Assembly (NCBI RefSeq): GCF_003226325.1
Contig: NZ_PDOD01000006.1
Span: forward strand, 186,001 to 250,000
Origin: Salipaludibacillus keqinensis
Lineage (GTDB): Bacteria > Bacillota > Bacilli > Bacillales > Salisediminibacteriaceae
Direction: 5' to 3'
DNA length: 64,000 nucleotides
The position numbers were made by a program, and so were the translations under genes. Below, one piece after another: positions 16,615 through 25,325 of this stretch. The stretch's first letter is position 1. Each line of letters begins with the position of its first letter. Below the pieces are notes generated by a model. It did not search any database. It was not told where the DNA came from and saw only the letters and a program-made list of their open reading frames with translations.

Positions 16615-17787
16615 ATGCGAACTTTTGAACCATCAAAGACACTAGACCGATTACCTGAACAGTTCTTCGCGAACCTCGTGAAAAAAGTACAGCAACTATC
16701 TGAAGAAGGCCACGATGTTATTAATCTAGGTCAAGGAAATCCTGACCTTCCTACTCCCTCACATGTGGTGGAAGAATTGAAAGAATCAGCAAATAATCCC
16801 CTGTACCATAAGTACTCTCCCTTTCGTGGACAACCTTTTTTAAAAGAAGCGATTTGCGAATTTTATAAACGAGAATATGATGTGGAACTTGATCCAGAAA
16901 CGGAGGTAGCGATTCTAGGTGGAGCGAAAACTGGATTGGTAGAGTTAAGCCAATGCTTATTAAATCCCGGAGATACCGCTTTGCTACCTGACCCTGGATA
17001 CCCTGATTACATGTCTGGGATTGCTTTGGCTAATGCGAAAGCATCCTTTATGCCATTAAAAAAAGAGCACGGTTTTATGCCCAAGTATTCTGAGCTTAAC
17101 GAAGCCGATCTTTGTGAAGCTAAACTCATGTTTTTAAATTATCCGAACAATCCCACTGCTGGCACTGCTACAGAAGATTTCTTCAAAGAGACGGTCGCAT
17201 TAGCCGACAAATATGACCTTTGCGTCTGCCATGATTTTGCCTATGCGGCGATTGGTTTTGACGGGAAAAAACCACGGAGTTTCCTCGAAACCGAGGGTGC
17301 GAAAGACATTGGAATAGAAATGTACACCTTGTCAAAAACGTATAATATGGCCGGATGGCGAGTCGGTTTTGCAGTTGGAAATTCTTCAGTAATTGAGAGC
17401 CTAAACCTCATTCAAGATCATATGTACGTCAGTTTATTTGGTGCAGTCCAACAGGCTGCAGCACATGCACTCCTAGGTCCGCAAGATGAGGTGCGCAGTC
17501 TAGTCAAAACGTATGAAAAGAGACGGAATGTATTGATTGAACACTTGAAAGAAGCTGGGTGGCATGTAGAAGCACCGAAAGGGACATTTTTTGCATGGCT
17601 GGCTGTTCCGAAAGGCTATACCTCCCAACAATTTGCCGACCTCCTTCTTGAGCAGGCTCATGTAGTTGTAGCCCCTGGAGTTGGATTTGGAGAATATGGC
17701 GAAGGCTTTGTGAGGGTTGGCCTTGTAGCCGAAGAACATCGTCTAAGGGAAGCTGCAGAAAGAATCAAGCAACTGGGTCTCTTTTAA
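16615..17787 (+). CDS. mtnE: PLP-dependent class I/II aminotransferase, probable MtnE of methionine salvage
   Basis: A 390-residue fold-type I aminotransferase. PLP-binding features: NYPNNPTAGTA, the HDFAYAAIGFDG aspartate-tyrosine pair (Asp207), and the Schiff-base Lys241 in LSKTYNMAGWRVGFA. The N-terminal LPEQFFANLVKKVQQ and INLGQGNPDLPTP strongly resemble Bacillus MtnE, which transaminates 4-methylthio-2-oxobutanoate to methionine using glutamine among other donors. The neighbouring amidase would consume the resulting 2-oxoglutaramate. ATG at 16615 has AGGATG eight bases before it; GTG at 16606 is in frame but lacks a site. Runs against the strand bias. An alternative is a general aromatic or alanine aminotransferase. 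Confidence 0.82.
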   Translation: MRTFEPSKTLDRLPEQFFANLVKKVQQLSEEGHDVINLGQGNPDLPTPSHVVEELKESANNPLYHKYSPFRGQPFLKEAICEFYKREYDVELDPETEVAILGGAKTGLVELSQCLLNPGDTALLPDPGYPDYMSGIALANAKASFMPLKKEHGFMPKYSELNEADLCEAKLMFLNYPNNPTAGTATEDFFKETVALADKYDLCVCHDFAYAAIGFDGKKPRSFLETEGAKDIGIEMYTLSKTYNMAGWRVGFAVGNSSVIESLNLIQDHMYVSLFGAVQQAAAHALLGPQDEVRSLVKTYEKRRNVLIEHLKEAGWHVEAPKGTFFAWLAVPKGYTSQQFADLLLEQAHVVVAPGVGFGEYGEGFVRVGLVAEEHRLREAAERIKQLGLF

Positions 17788-17825
17788 AACCTATCCGTTA
17801 CTGAACATAAATAAGATTTCAGAAA

Positions 17826-17856
17826 TCTTGGCATGAATCTCTTATTCGTGCCAAGG
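17826..17856 (+). terminator. Hairpin terminator after mtnE, possibly bidirectional
   Basis: CTTGGCATGAAT pairs with ATTCGTGCCAAG around a short loop, then a mixed T-rich tail. It lies between the converging mtnE and the nucleotidyltransferase gene. Confidence 0.55.
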
Positions 17857-17903
17857 TTATTCTTGGTGTTTAAAAGATTCGGGCAGGCCCAGCAAACTAA
17901 TAA

Positions 17904-18497
17904 TTATTCTTCTATGAACTTATCCGGCGACAGATGTTGAACCTGGACTTTCCTCCAAGTAGCTTGCCAGTTCTTCTCCCTGAGTCGCTGTTCATAAATA
18001 TTGGCTCTTTCTTTCGTCTTTTTGAAATAGGGAGTAGGTTTCACTTGCATGTTGAGAAGGTCATCTATTCCACACGGGGCGGTCAATAACACTTTACCAT
18101 CCTCATCGATCTTCATCCCTAAGGCTGTTACGGTTTCGGGGAATTTTGATATAGCGTCTACAGAAGAAGTATACGGTGGAATGTTGTTCACCACATGCAT
18201 TCTTGCTTCATTTTTTACGGACCACGGAACGTCTGTCAAAAGGTCAGATAATAGTTGTTCCCATTTCTTCTCTTCCCGTTCATCCATTTTCTCAGCATTA
18301 AAATATATCACATCCACGTCGGCCGTCGTTGTTCGCTCACTAAAGTTATGCAGTGAGTCCCATATTTTTGCCCGTACAAACCCAGCACATATCCACCAAT
18401 CAGGAAGGTTTAATGACTTCGCCGTCTGTAAAATCTCCATCATATATTCATCTTTTTCTATTATTTCAATGATGTCCGCTTTTGTTTCTATTATCAT
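17904..18497 (-). CDS. Nucleotidyltransferase-family protein (DUF925-like)
   Basis: A 197-residue cytoplasmic protein. Typical family features are WWICAGFVRAKIWDSL near residue 36, an acidic strand ADVDVIYFN that would supply metal-binding Asp residues, and a late YEQRLREKNWQATWRKV. The family is annotated as nucleotidyltransferase-like with unknown substrate. AAAGGAG lies before ATG at 18497; 11 extra upstream codons have no ribosome site. It is divergent from the DUF421 membrane protein gene, with only 120 bases between them. Confidence 0.75.
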   Translation of the reverse strand: MIIETKADIIEIIEKDEYMMEILQTAKSLNLPDWWICAGFVRAKIWDSLHNFSERTTTADVDVIYFNAEKMDEREEKKWEQLLSDLLTDVPWSVKNEARMHVVNNIPPYTSSVDAISKFPETVTALGMKIDEDGKVLLTAPCGIDDLLNMQVKPTPYFKKTKERANIYEQRLREKNWQATWRKVQVQHLSPDKFIEE

Positions 18498-18618
18498 AAA
18501 ATGACTCCTTTTTATCATGTTGAAGAACAAGCCTAGTATAATCTTTAACTACCATAAGAATGAAGGTTTTCAAATTCGTCCATACTGTATGAAAACGTAT
18601 AGTTTGGAGAGAAAACAA

Positions 18619-19320
18619 ATGGAACCTACTTTCTTCGATATGTCTATTAAATTAATCTTGGGCTTCTTTATGCTCTTCTTGGTTACGAGATTACTAGGAA
18701 AGACGACCATTAAGCAACTCACTCCATTTGATTTTGTCTCAGCCATTGTCTTGTCGGAGCTTCTGGGGAATGGCGTATTTGAATCTAATGTTCCCCTACA
18801 TTATATTGCTTTTTCTATTATTTTGTGGGGACTATTAATGGTTGTGATGGAAAATAGTTTACTGAAATACAAAAGTCTGCGGGGAACCTTAGAAGGAAAA
18901 CCTTCGATCGTCATACGAAATGGCCACATTGACCGGAAAGAGTTAAAGAAAAATCGTATGAATATTAACCAGCTGTTGAGCCTCCTGAGACAAAGTGAAG
19001 TCTTTTCAGTTAGAGAGGTGGCCTATGCTATTTTAGAGTCAAATGGAGAAATGAGTATCCTAAAGAAATCCAAATATAAAAAGGTGACAATCGGAGATCT
19101 CAACTTGAAAGTAACCTCTATTTCTTTACCAGTAAGTCTGATTCTTGACGGTGAAATACTAGAAGAAAATTTACGAGAGTTAGGATTCACACGTCCTTGG
19201 CTTACCAATCAATTATCAGCATTAGGTTACCCTAACAGCCAAGGCGTGCTCTATGCAGAGTGGCTAGACGGAGATGGCTTGTATGTGGTTCCGATGGAAA
19301 TGAAAAATCGTGCGGAGTAG
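18619..19320 (+). CDS. YetF-family (DUF421) membrane protein
   Basis: A 234-residue protein with two to three N-terminal transmembrane helices (LGFFMLFLVTRLLGKTTIKQ, then HYIAFSIILWGLLMVVMEN) and a cytosolic DUF421 domain with LLRQSEVFSVREVAYAILESNG, the hallmark of the family. Members have been tied to spore physiology and stress in Bacillus but the molecular activity is unknown. The start is ATG at 18619, seven bases after GGAGAG; the frame runs 34 codons further upstream into the divergent promoter without a ribosome site. Confidence 0.85.
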   Translation: MEPTFFDMSIKLILGFFMLFLVTRLLGKTTIKQLTPFDFVSAIVLSELLGNGVFESNVPLHYIAFSIILWGLLMVVMENSLLKYKSLRGTLEGKPSIVIRNGHIDRKELKKNRMNINQLLSLLRQSEVFSVREVAYAILESNGEMSILKKSKYKKVTIGDLNLKVTSISLPVSLILDGEILEENLRELGFTRPWLTNQLSALGYPNSQGVLYAEWLDGDGLYVVPMEMKNRAE

Positions 19321-19384
19321 TAGCCTTTTTTCACACTCAAACAAAGCAAAGTATTACGTGACAACTTCTACTTTTTTTACATAG

Positions 19385-19627
19385 CTACACTTCTTTCATT
19401 CTTTCCACTAGCGCTTGCAAGTCCGGATTCATTCCTTTGACGGCAGTATCGCCAAACACAGTCACTGGAACTCCTAAATATCCATATTTCTCAACTTCTT
19501 GTTGGTACTTCTGATTTGTTGTTATGTCCCGAATTTCAAACTGAATGTTATTTTGAAGTAGCATTTTCTTGACGAACTCACACTCTATACAATCATTTGT
19601 TGAGTAGACGATCACTTGATTTGTCAA
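19385..19627 (-). CDS. Glutaredoxin-family redox protein (NrdH-like)
   Basis: An 80-residue thioredoxin-fold protein with an N-terminal CIEC redox motif in IVYSTNDCIECEFVKKML, the cis-Pro strand LGVPVTVFGD and a final MNPDLQALVERM helix. It should reduce disulfides or glutathione/bacillithiol mixed disulfides. The start is TTG at 19627: GGGGAGGG lies six bases before it and is itself inside the longer frame that opens at ATG 19645. It follows rlmH on the minus strand after about 50 bases, so the two may be co-transcribed. Confidence 0.85.
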   Translation of the reverse strand: MTNQVIVYSTNDCIECEFVKKMLLQNNIQFEIRDITTNQKYQQEVEKYGYLGVPVTVFGDTAVKGMNPDLQALVERMKEV

Positions 19628-19675
19628 CGAAATCCCTCCCCTCATGTCTCTAGTCAGTCCTAAAAAGGATAATCT

Positions 19676-20155
19676 TTATTTGTGGTACGGCTCATTCTTC
19701 ATGATCTTAAACGCTCGATAGACTTGTTCCACTAATATAAGTCGCATAAGTTGATGAGGGAAGGTCATTTTAGAAAACGACAGCTGGGCATTAGCCCGCT
19801 TTAAAACACTATCGCTCAGTCCAACTGATCCTCCAATCACGAAGGCAATTTTACTTTTTCCATACGTAGCTAATTGGTCCAGCTCTTTGGCTAATCTTTC
19901 AGATGTCCACGAATTTCCTTCGATTGCCAACGCGATCACATGAGTATCTTGGCCGATTTTTCCTAGAATCCGCTCCCCTTCTTTTTCTTTCAATTGCTGA
20001 ATTTCCGTTTGACTCATGTTTTCTGGCGCTTTCTCATCCGCCACTTCAATCAGTTGTACATTCGCATAGGCAGAGAGTCGTTTCGTATACTCCTCAATGC
20101 CTTGCTTCAAATACTTCTCTTTTAATTTTCCCACACATATTATTGAGATGTTCAT
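19676..20155 (-). CDS. rlmH: 23S rRNA pseudouridine-1915 N3-methyltransferase
   Basis: A 159-residue SPOUT-family methyltransferase (YydA of Bacillus). The AdoMet knot shows [14 protein letters not shown] and [16 protein letters not shown], and the C-terminal [14 protein letters not shown] is the conserved end. It methylates m3-psi-1915 in helix 69 of 23S rRNA on assembled ribosomes. Start ATG 20155 has CTAGGAGGAGCC before it. The upstream 350 bases contain a striking group of DnaA boxes, so its promoter may respond to DnaA. Confidence 0.95.
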   Translation of the reverse strand: MNISIICVGKLKEKYLKQGIEEYTKRLSAYANVQLIEVADEKAPENMSQTEIQQLKEKEGERILGKIGQDTHVIALAIEGNSWTSERLAKELDQLATYGKSKIAFVIGGSVGLSDSVLKRANAQLSFSKMTFPHQLMRLILVEQVYRAFKIMKNEPYHK

Positions 20156-20176
20156 TCAGGCTCCTCCTAGGAAAAG

Positions 20177-20770
20177 TTATCAACAGGACTTATCCACATA
20201 TACACAGCTTAAATAAGTTAATTATGCTCATTACAGCTTTTATCACGTTATAAACAAGTGGATAACCTTATTTCTAATCTTTTTCTCTTTCTTTGACTTC
20301 ATCTTCTTTATGATTAAAAAAATAACTCTCCGGCTAACCCTAAAAGATCAATTTCATCACTTAACGAATGAATTCGCTTATTTGCGTACGTGTATCTTTT
20401 AAATATACTCATTCATTCACTATCGTAACATTGTGGATAAACGTGTGTAAAAGACCGCTTACAACTCTCTTTTTTTAAGACTTATCCACAGTCATATAAG
20501 AGGAAATTAACTACGCGGGGTTACTTGATACGTCGCCTGTTCATGACAAAAAAAACATTTTTTAGAAGTACGTACTTCTGGTGGAAGTATTTCAAAATCT
20601 GGCGGTAAACCCTCGTCTTCCAAAGCTTCTTCTAAAGCTTCCTCTACATGATTCTCACAACTAAATAGCATATCATCACCTCATTTTCATCTTGTTTATT
20701 TTTGATCACATTCATACGAACATCAGTTTTAGACTTGACAATATTTTTATCCACACCCTCTTGTGAATAA
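20177..20770. promoter_or_regulatory. DnaA-box cluster flanking the small CxxH/CxxC gene, between rlmH and htrA
   Basis: Perfect boxes (TTATCCACA or complement) lie at 20190-20198, 20432-20440, 20482-20490 and 20747-20755. One-mismatch boxes are at 20177-20185 (TTATCAACA), 20257-20265 (AGTGGATAA) and 20762-20770 (TGTGAATAA). Seven boxes in about 600 bases is far above chance. The Bacillus rlmH (yydA) region is among the known DnaA-binding loci outside oriC; the present cluster fits that. Likely roles are DnaA titration and control of neighbouring promoters. The region 20199-20430 holds no gene. Confidence 0.82.
20507..20671 (-). CDS. Small CxxH/CxxC zinc-ribbon-like protein (YyzF-type)
   Basis: A 54-residue protein too short for ordinary gene calling. 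It begins MLFSCENHVEEALEEALEDE, carrying Cys-x-x-His, and has KKCFFCHEQATYQV near the end, carrying Cys-x-x-Cys. This pair defines the small CxxH/CxxC family found beside htrA and rlmH in Bacillus. The four ligands probably bind one zinc ion. Function is unknown. ATG at 20671 follows GAGGTGAT. It sits within the DnaA-box cluster; a perfect box (20482-20490) is 17 bases past its stop. Confidence 0.85.
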   Translation of the reverse strand: MLFSCENHVEEALEEALEDEGLPPDFEILPPEVRTSKKCFFCHEQATYQVTPRS

Positions 20771-20910
20771 CTTGAAAGGGAGTTTATTTTACTCTAAGAT
20801 CAGCTTAACCACGATCCACAGATTCCATTTTAACAAATGCTTGAATAATCGAAAATAGCAATTTGAAGTTTAGCATGTTAACCTTTATTTTCGTTTTCAG
20901 AACAGGCTCT

Positions 20911-20945
20911 AAAAAAAGCAGAAGGGCTTAATTTGCCCCCCTGCA
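20911..20945 (-). terminator. Terminator of htrA (end of the walRK operon)
   Basis: GCAGGGGGGC pairs with GCCCTTCTGC (two G-U pairs) and is followed by seven T on the minus strand, directly past the htrA stop codon. Confidence 0.9.
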
Positions 20946-20949
20946 CCAA

Positions 20950-22194
20950 TTAAAATACTTGTTTATCTAATGTAAGTTCGACCGTTTGTTCTTCACCGTC
21001 TCGGTAGAATGTTACATTGATCGTTTCACCGATACGAACATCTGTATATAGGAACCTCCGTAGATCGTGCGCGTCTTTAATTTCCTCGTCGTTCAGACCA
21101 ACGATGACATCGCCTTCTTGTAGTTCAGCCTCGGCAGCAGGAGTGTTTGGTTCAACTCCTTCTACATATACGCCACCTTTCACATCTTCAGGAAGTCCTA
21201 GTGTGTCCTGCCAATGAAAACTCGGGATTTCTTGTAAGGACCGGAGCATGATGCCCATTTGAGGTCGTTGAACTTCTCCGTATTGTTCTATATCTTCTAT
21301 TACCGGTAACACGATAGCTGAAGGAATAGCAAACCCGATCCCTTCTACAGCTTGTTGAGCAATTTTCATCGAGTTGATTCCAATGACTTCACCCTGAATA
21401 TTTAACAAGGCGCCGCCGCTATTTCCAGGGTTAATGGCTGCATCCGTTTGCAAGACCTCTGCATTCCAGTCAGGCTGTCCATTCCCTGTTAAATCAACAG
21501 GTAGACTCCGTTCCACAGCACTAATAATTCCTAATGTTACGGACCCTTCAAAAGAAAGAGGATTTCCGATAGCTATCGCTGGTTCGCCAGCTTGTAAGCT
21601 GTCTGAACTGCCAAAGTCAGCTACAGTATCAATTCCATCTGAATCAATCGTCAGAACAGCTAAATCAGTTAGGACATCCTCACCAATAAATTCGGCAGAC
21701 ACCCGCGCCCCATTATTAAGCGTAATATCAATGTTGCTGGAGCCTCGGCTTGCGCCTTCAATGACGTGCTGATTCGTAACGATATAAGCTCGCTCTCCAT
21801 CTATTTTATAAATCACACCTGAACCCGTACCTTCACCGCCAGGCGTATCTCCAAAAAGACCACCTGAAGATTGATGCATATTGACGACTCCGACGACAGC
21901 GTCGGATACTTTTCCAGCCGCTTCGATCACTTCTGATGTCGTTTGTAAATTTAACATTTCTATTTCTTCTTCTAAATCTGATTCAGACATGACTTCTTCA
22001 TCAATAGGATCCAAATTCTTTGGTATCACATCGTAAGGCAAAAATCCATTTGATGCTAAAACAGGAATGGAAAACACAACAATGAGCGCACCGAGAACCG
22101 CTCCAAAAAAACCAACAAGACCTGATCGCTTCGTTCCTCTTTGTCCAGTACGACGTCTTGAGGAAGAAGGTGCATGATTATCATAATAACCCAT
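20950..22194 (-). CDS. htrA: HtrA-type membrane-anchored serine protease (YycK)
   Basis: A 414-residue S1C protease for misfolded surface and secreted proteins. A basic N-terminus is followed by one transmembrane anchor at about 26-47 (VGFFGAVLGALIVVFSIPVL). The protease domain has His143 (TNQHVIEG), Asp177 (VLTDLAVL) and Ser259 (INPGNSGGALL). A single PDZ domain spans about 310-405 (GVYVEGVEPNTPAAEAELQ). The N-terminal linker at 60-85 is very acidic. GAGGGGGG precedes ATG at 22194. A 187-base gap separates it from yycJ, so it may also have its own promoter. Confidence 0.95.
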   Translation of the reverse strand: MGYYDNHAPSSSRRRTGQRGTKRSGLVGFFGAVLGALIVVFSIPVLASNGFLPYDVIPKNLDPIDEEVMSESDLEEEIEMLNLQTTSEVIEAAGKVSDAVVGVVNMHQSSGGLFGDTPGGEGTGSGVIYKIDGERAYIVTNQHVIEGASRGSSNIDITLNNGARVSAEFIGEDVLTDLAVLTIDSDGIDTVADFGSSDSLQAGEPAIAIGNPLSFEGSVTLGIISAVERSLPVDLTGNGQPDWNAEVLQTDAAINPGNSGGALLNIQGEVIGINSMKIAQQAVEGIGFAIPSAIVLPVIEDIEQYGEVQRPQMGIMLRSLQEIPSFHWQDTLGLPEDVKGGVYVEGVEPNTPAAEAELQEGDVIVGLNDEEIKDAHDLRRFLYTDVRIGETINVTFYRDGEEQTVELTLDKQVF

Positions 22195-22381
22195 GTCTAA
22201 CCCCCCTCTTTATGCGGAAAACGATAAAAGTTGTGTGACTAATTTCAATGTATACATTTATTTTATTCATTCGGACCGCTCTCGTCTATCTTTATGAATT
22301 GAATTCGGTATTTTTTCATACATCTCTATAATTTCCCATGAAAAGGAAAATAAACGTAGAGGTAAAGGAAAAGTTTTTTGC

Positions 22382-23176
22382 TTAGACTACTTTCAAAGGA
22401 GTAGGTACAGATGGATCTGTGTCAAATAGTTTGACTTGTCTGCCTACTTCAATGTCATGCTGTTCCAATGTCTGTTGGACCGTCATTCGGGCCAATTCTT
22501 TCATATTATTATCCAAGCTAAGATGAGCTAAATAAACATCTGCTTTCGTATCTCGAAGAATTTCAGCTAAAGCAATCCCTGCATCTACATTGGATACATG
22601 ACCTTCATCGCCCAGAATTCTACGTTTGATGTTCCAAGGATATTTTCCCATACGCAGCATATCTGTATCATGGTTGGATTCAAATATGACACTGTTTGCC
22701 CCTTTTGTCATATCCATCATTTGCTCACTGACATAACCGGTATCTGTTAAAAGTGTTAGCTGACGGCCCTCATGACGAAAAGCAAAAAACATGGGGTCCG
22801 CAGCATCGTGAGAAACACCAAACGATTCAATATCTAAATCGCCAAATGTCTTTGTCTTCCCCCGTTGAAATGGGAATTTAAGCTCTAATGGAATAACTCC
22901 TAGTTTAGGTTCCATGGCTTTCCATGTTTTTTCATTCGCATAAATAGGAAGTTTAAATCGCCTTGCTAGTATGCCTACACCTTTAATATGATCGCTATGC
23001 TCATGAGTAACGAGAATTCCATCCAAATCAGCTGGAGATACACCAATTCGTTGGAAAGACTGCTCAATCTTCTTCCCACTTAAACCAGCATCAATTAGTA
23101 AACGTTGCTGCTCTGTTTCCACATACATCGCATTGCCTGTGCTACCACTGGCTAAAACACTAAATTTTAAACTCAT
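22382..23176 (-). CDS. walJ: Metallo-beta-lactamase-fold exonuclease WalJ/YycJ
   Basis: A 264-residue MBL-fold hydrolase. The metal site begins LVTHEHSDH (residues 56-63) and continues with [20 protein letters not shown] and LAHLS. It is reported as a 5'-3' DNA exonuclease linked to DNA repair and cell division control, encoded in the WalRK operon. The start is ATG 23176 with GGAGAGGG before it rather than the in-frame start six codons upstream, which overlaps the yycI end. Fifth gene of walR-walK-yycH-yycI-walJ. Confidence 0.93.
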   Translation of the reverse strand: MSLKFSVLASGSTGNAMYVETEQQRLLIDAGLSGKKIEQSFQRIGVSPADLDGILVTHEHSDHIKGVGILARRFKLPIYANEKTWKAMEPKLGVIPLELKFPFQRGKTKTFGDLDIESFGVSHDAADPMFFAFRHEGRQLTLLTDTGYVSEQMMDMTKGANSVIFESNHDTDMLRMGKYPWNIKRRILGDEGHVSNVDAGIALAEILRDTKADVYLAHLSLDNNMKELARMTVQQTLEQHDIEVGRQVKLFDTDPSVPTPLKVV

Positions 23177-23194
23177 ATGATTATCCCTCTCCAA

Positions 23195-23977
23195 CTAACT
23201 AGCCGATTGCACTTCTCCGTTAATGGCATCGACAAAAAATATCTCATCGTTCGCTATTATACGCCACATCGGTGCAAACACTTGGAAGTTTGCATCTAAT
23301 TGAATCCTGCTGTAATACCCAAGTTCTGCTTCTGTAATCACTGTATTTTGACGAATATACTGTTGATTTAATAGACGTTCGACAGCTTTTAGTGGGGACA
23401 GTAATTCCTGTTCCCGTCCTTCTTGCTCACTGACCGACATATATTTCTGTGAATAAGACTCTACTTCTAAATCCTCATTTAGATGCAGAACGAGGTGAAA
23501 GTCTTCTCGTTCATATTGATCAATCTTCCTACCTTTATAGGTTTGATACAGGCCAATATACTGCTCTTGCTCATTAAATTGAGCGAATTCGTATTCATCT
23601 CCATGATAAACATACTGTTGTAAAAAAGCCTCAACACTCGCCCTTAAATTAGCTGAAACTAGTGGTGAAGGGCTGTCCAATTCTGAATAAAGAATGGTTT
23701 CATCTATGACTGAAGGCGTCTGCCTTTCAAGGGAATTGATAAAGAATTCTTCCTGGAATGGGCGGACCGTCCCAGTAATAGGTGCTCCATCAATCGTTTC
23801 CTCAGCATCTTCAATTTCGATCTCAATACGATTGTCATCTAACCTCATTTGAAGAGAGGCTTCAGTAAGAAAATTAAGGTTTCCTCGGTTATGCTTCTCA
23901 TACAATTGGTATCCAAGGAAAATATTTAAGCAAAGGAACGTTAAGATAAAGATGGTCTTCGTTTTACTCCAATCCAT
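23195..23977 (-). CDS. yycI: Regulatory membrane protein YycI (WalI)
   Basis: A 260-residue protein with one N-terminal transmembrane helix (KTIFILTFLCLNIFLGY) and an extracellular domain. In Bacillus and Staphylococcus, YycH and YycI contact the membrane part of WalK and set its activity, negatively in Bacillus and positively in Staphylococcus. The start overlaps the yycH end by 14 bases, implying translational coupling. The extracellular part ends with EIFFVDAINGEV, a PepSY-like strand arrangement common to the family. Confidence 0.93.
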   Translation of the reverse strand: MDWSKTKTIFILTFLCLNIFLGYQLYEKHNRGNLNFLTEASLQMRLDDNRIEIEIEDAEETIDGAPITGTVRPFQEEFFINSLERQTPSVIDETILYSELDSPSPLVSANLRASVEAFLQQYVYHGDEYEFAQFNEQEQYIGLYQTYKGRKIDQYEREDFHLVLHLNEDLEVESYSQKYMSVSEQEGREQELLSPLKAVERLLNQQYIRQNTVITEAELGYYSRIQLDANFQVFAPMWRIIANDEIFFVDAINGEVQSAS

Positions 23978-25325
23978 CTTGAATCACCTCACGATCTAAG
24001 TCTGAGGGGATGTCAAGCTCGGTCCATCTTCCCCTTATGTTTACGTACCAAGCAGGCTCAAATGTAGCAAAGGATCGTTGCCGCTCCATTTTATGACCAA
24101 TTCGAATCCCTTCAACTGCATCCATACTAAATACTTCATTCTCTTCAATATGAAGCTCTATAACATCAAACGAAGGAATCCTCACAGTCGTATCGATTTC
24201 AAATGGTTCATCTTCTAATTGAAACATTGGGCGAGTGTATTCGGTAATTTGATTGCCCGCTCGAGTCAATTCAATTGTGTACAGCAGTTCCTCATTCATA
24301 TTCGAACTAAATACAGGAAGTCCTCCTACATGCAAGCGAAAACGTACTAGATCGTTTACATTTGTTTCACTCCATTGATCTGCATAAAATTGATTGGTCC
24401 ATCCTGAATGACTATTAATAAAATCCAGCCCATCTTCAAGAATCGCTGTTTGACCAAGTTCTCCCGCTGAACTAACATCGGGTCGTTCGTATTTTAGGAT
24501 TGACCCGCTATCCAAAATGGTCATCATTCGATTCCCATCTGTAAAGGTCTCATCTTGTCCACCTTGTGGGTAACGTCTAACAAAATCAGGGTCGCTAAAA
24601 AGAATTTGTGTAAAGGCTTGAGAAGATAGATCTTGAGATTCATACGTATACTTCCTTAACGTAATAGGTTCAGTGGTAACATAATGAATAGGTTGATAGT
24701 CACTATTACTTCGCTCTTGAAACACCCGTTTTTCTACGGGAGTATGATATTCTTCCGTATCTTCTGCAAAATCTTCTAATTGGTCTACAGAAATTGAAGT
24801 ATCTGATTCATATATGGCTTCATTCGCATGATCGACAAACTGGACTAACACTTCTGTTCCTACTGACGAAGATGAATTATCAACAAAAATCATCCGGTCA
24901 ATCTCTTCAATTGGTATATTCTGTTCTTCAATTGAAAATAACTCTTCCAGCCACTCTCCTTTTAGAGGTTGAGCGAAAACAATCTCCACTCCTGTGTAGA
25001 ATCGTTCTAAAGAAGGTGCATTATTACTACCTTTAGGATGCAGATACTCCAAATCTAATGTATCCATGAGCTCGTCTAATTCATCATATCGATCATTCCC
25101 GGGTAAAACGAGTGAGATCTCTTCTTCATTATGCACGAGGACCTCTTTAGGATGAAGAATTTCAGATAAAGAACGAGTATCACCGATATCTTCAATTTCT
25201 ACATAACTCTCACCTGATTCTTCTAGCTCATTGTATGCAGGTTGATAAGTCCAGATGAGCCATGTTAATGCCACACTGGTTAAGATCATAAGCCAGAGGA
25301 TGGCAGTTTTTAAATTTTCGATCAT
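23964..25325 (-). CDS. yycH: Regulatory membrane protein YycH (WalH)
   Basis: A 453-residue protein with one N-terminal transmembrane helix (TAILWLMILTSVALTWLIW) and a large, very acidic extracellular portion. It acts with YycI on the WalK sensor kinase in the membrane. Its ATG overlaps the walK stop codon (ATGA arrangement at 25322-25325), typical for coupled translation of complex partners. The many Asp and Glu residues in this surface domain fit growth in salt or high pH. Confidence 0.93.
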   Translation of the reverse strand: MIENLKTAILWLMILTSVALTWLIWTYQPAYNELEESGESYVEIEDIGDTRSLSEILHPKEVLVHNEEEISLVLPGNDRYDELDELMDTLDLEYLHPKGSNNAPSLERFYTGVEIVFAQPLKGEWLEELFSIEEQNIPIEEIDRMIFVDNSSSSVGTEVLVQFVDHANEAIYESDTSISVDQLEDFAEDTEEYHTPVEKRVFQERSNSDYQPIHYVTTEPITLRKYTYESQDLSSQAFTQILFSDPDFVRRYPQGGQDETFTDGNRMMTILDSGSILKYERPDVSSAGELGQTAILEDGLDFINSHSGWTNQFYADQWSETNVNDLVRFRLHVGGLPVFSSNMNEELLYTIELTRAGNQITEYTRPMFQLEDEPFEIDTTVRIPSFDVIELHIEENEVFSMDAVEGIRIGHKMERQRSFATFEPAWYVNIRGRWTELDIPSDLDREVIQDGLE

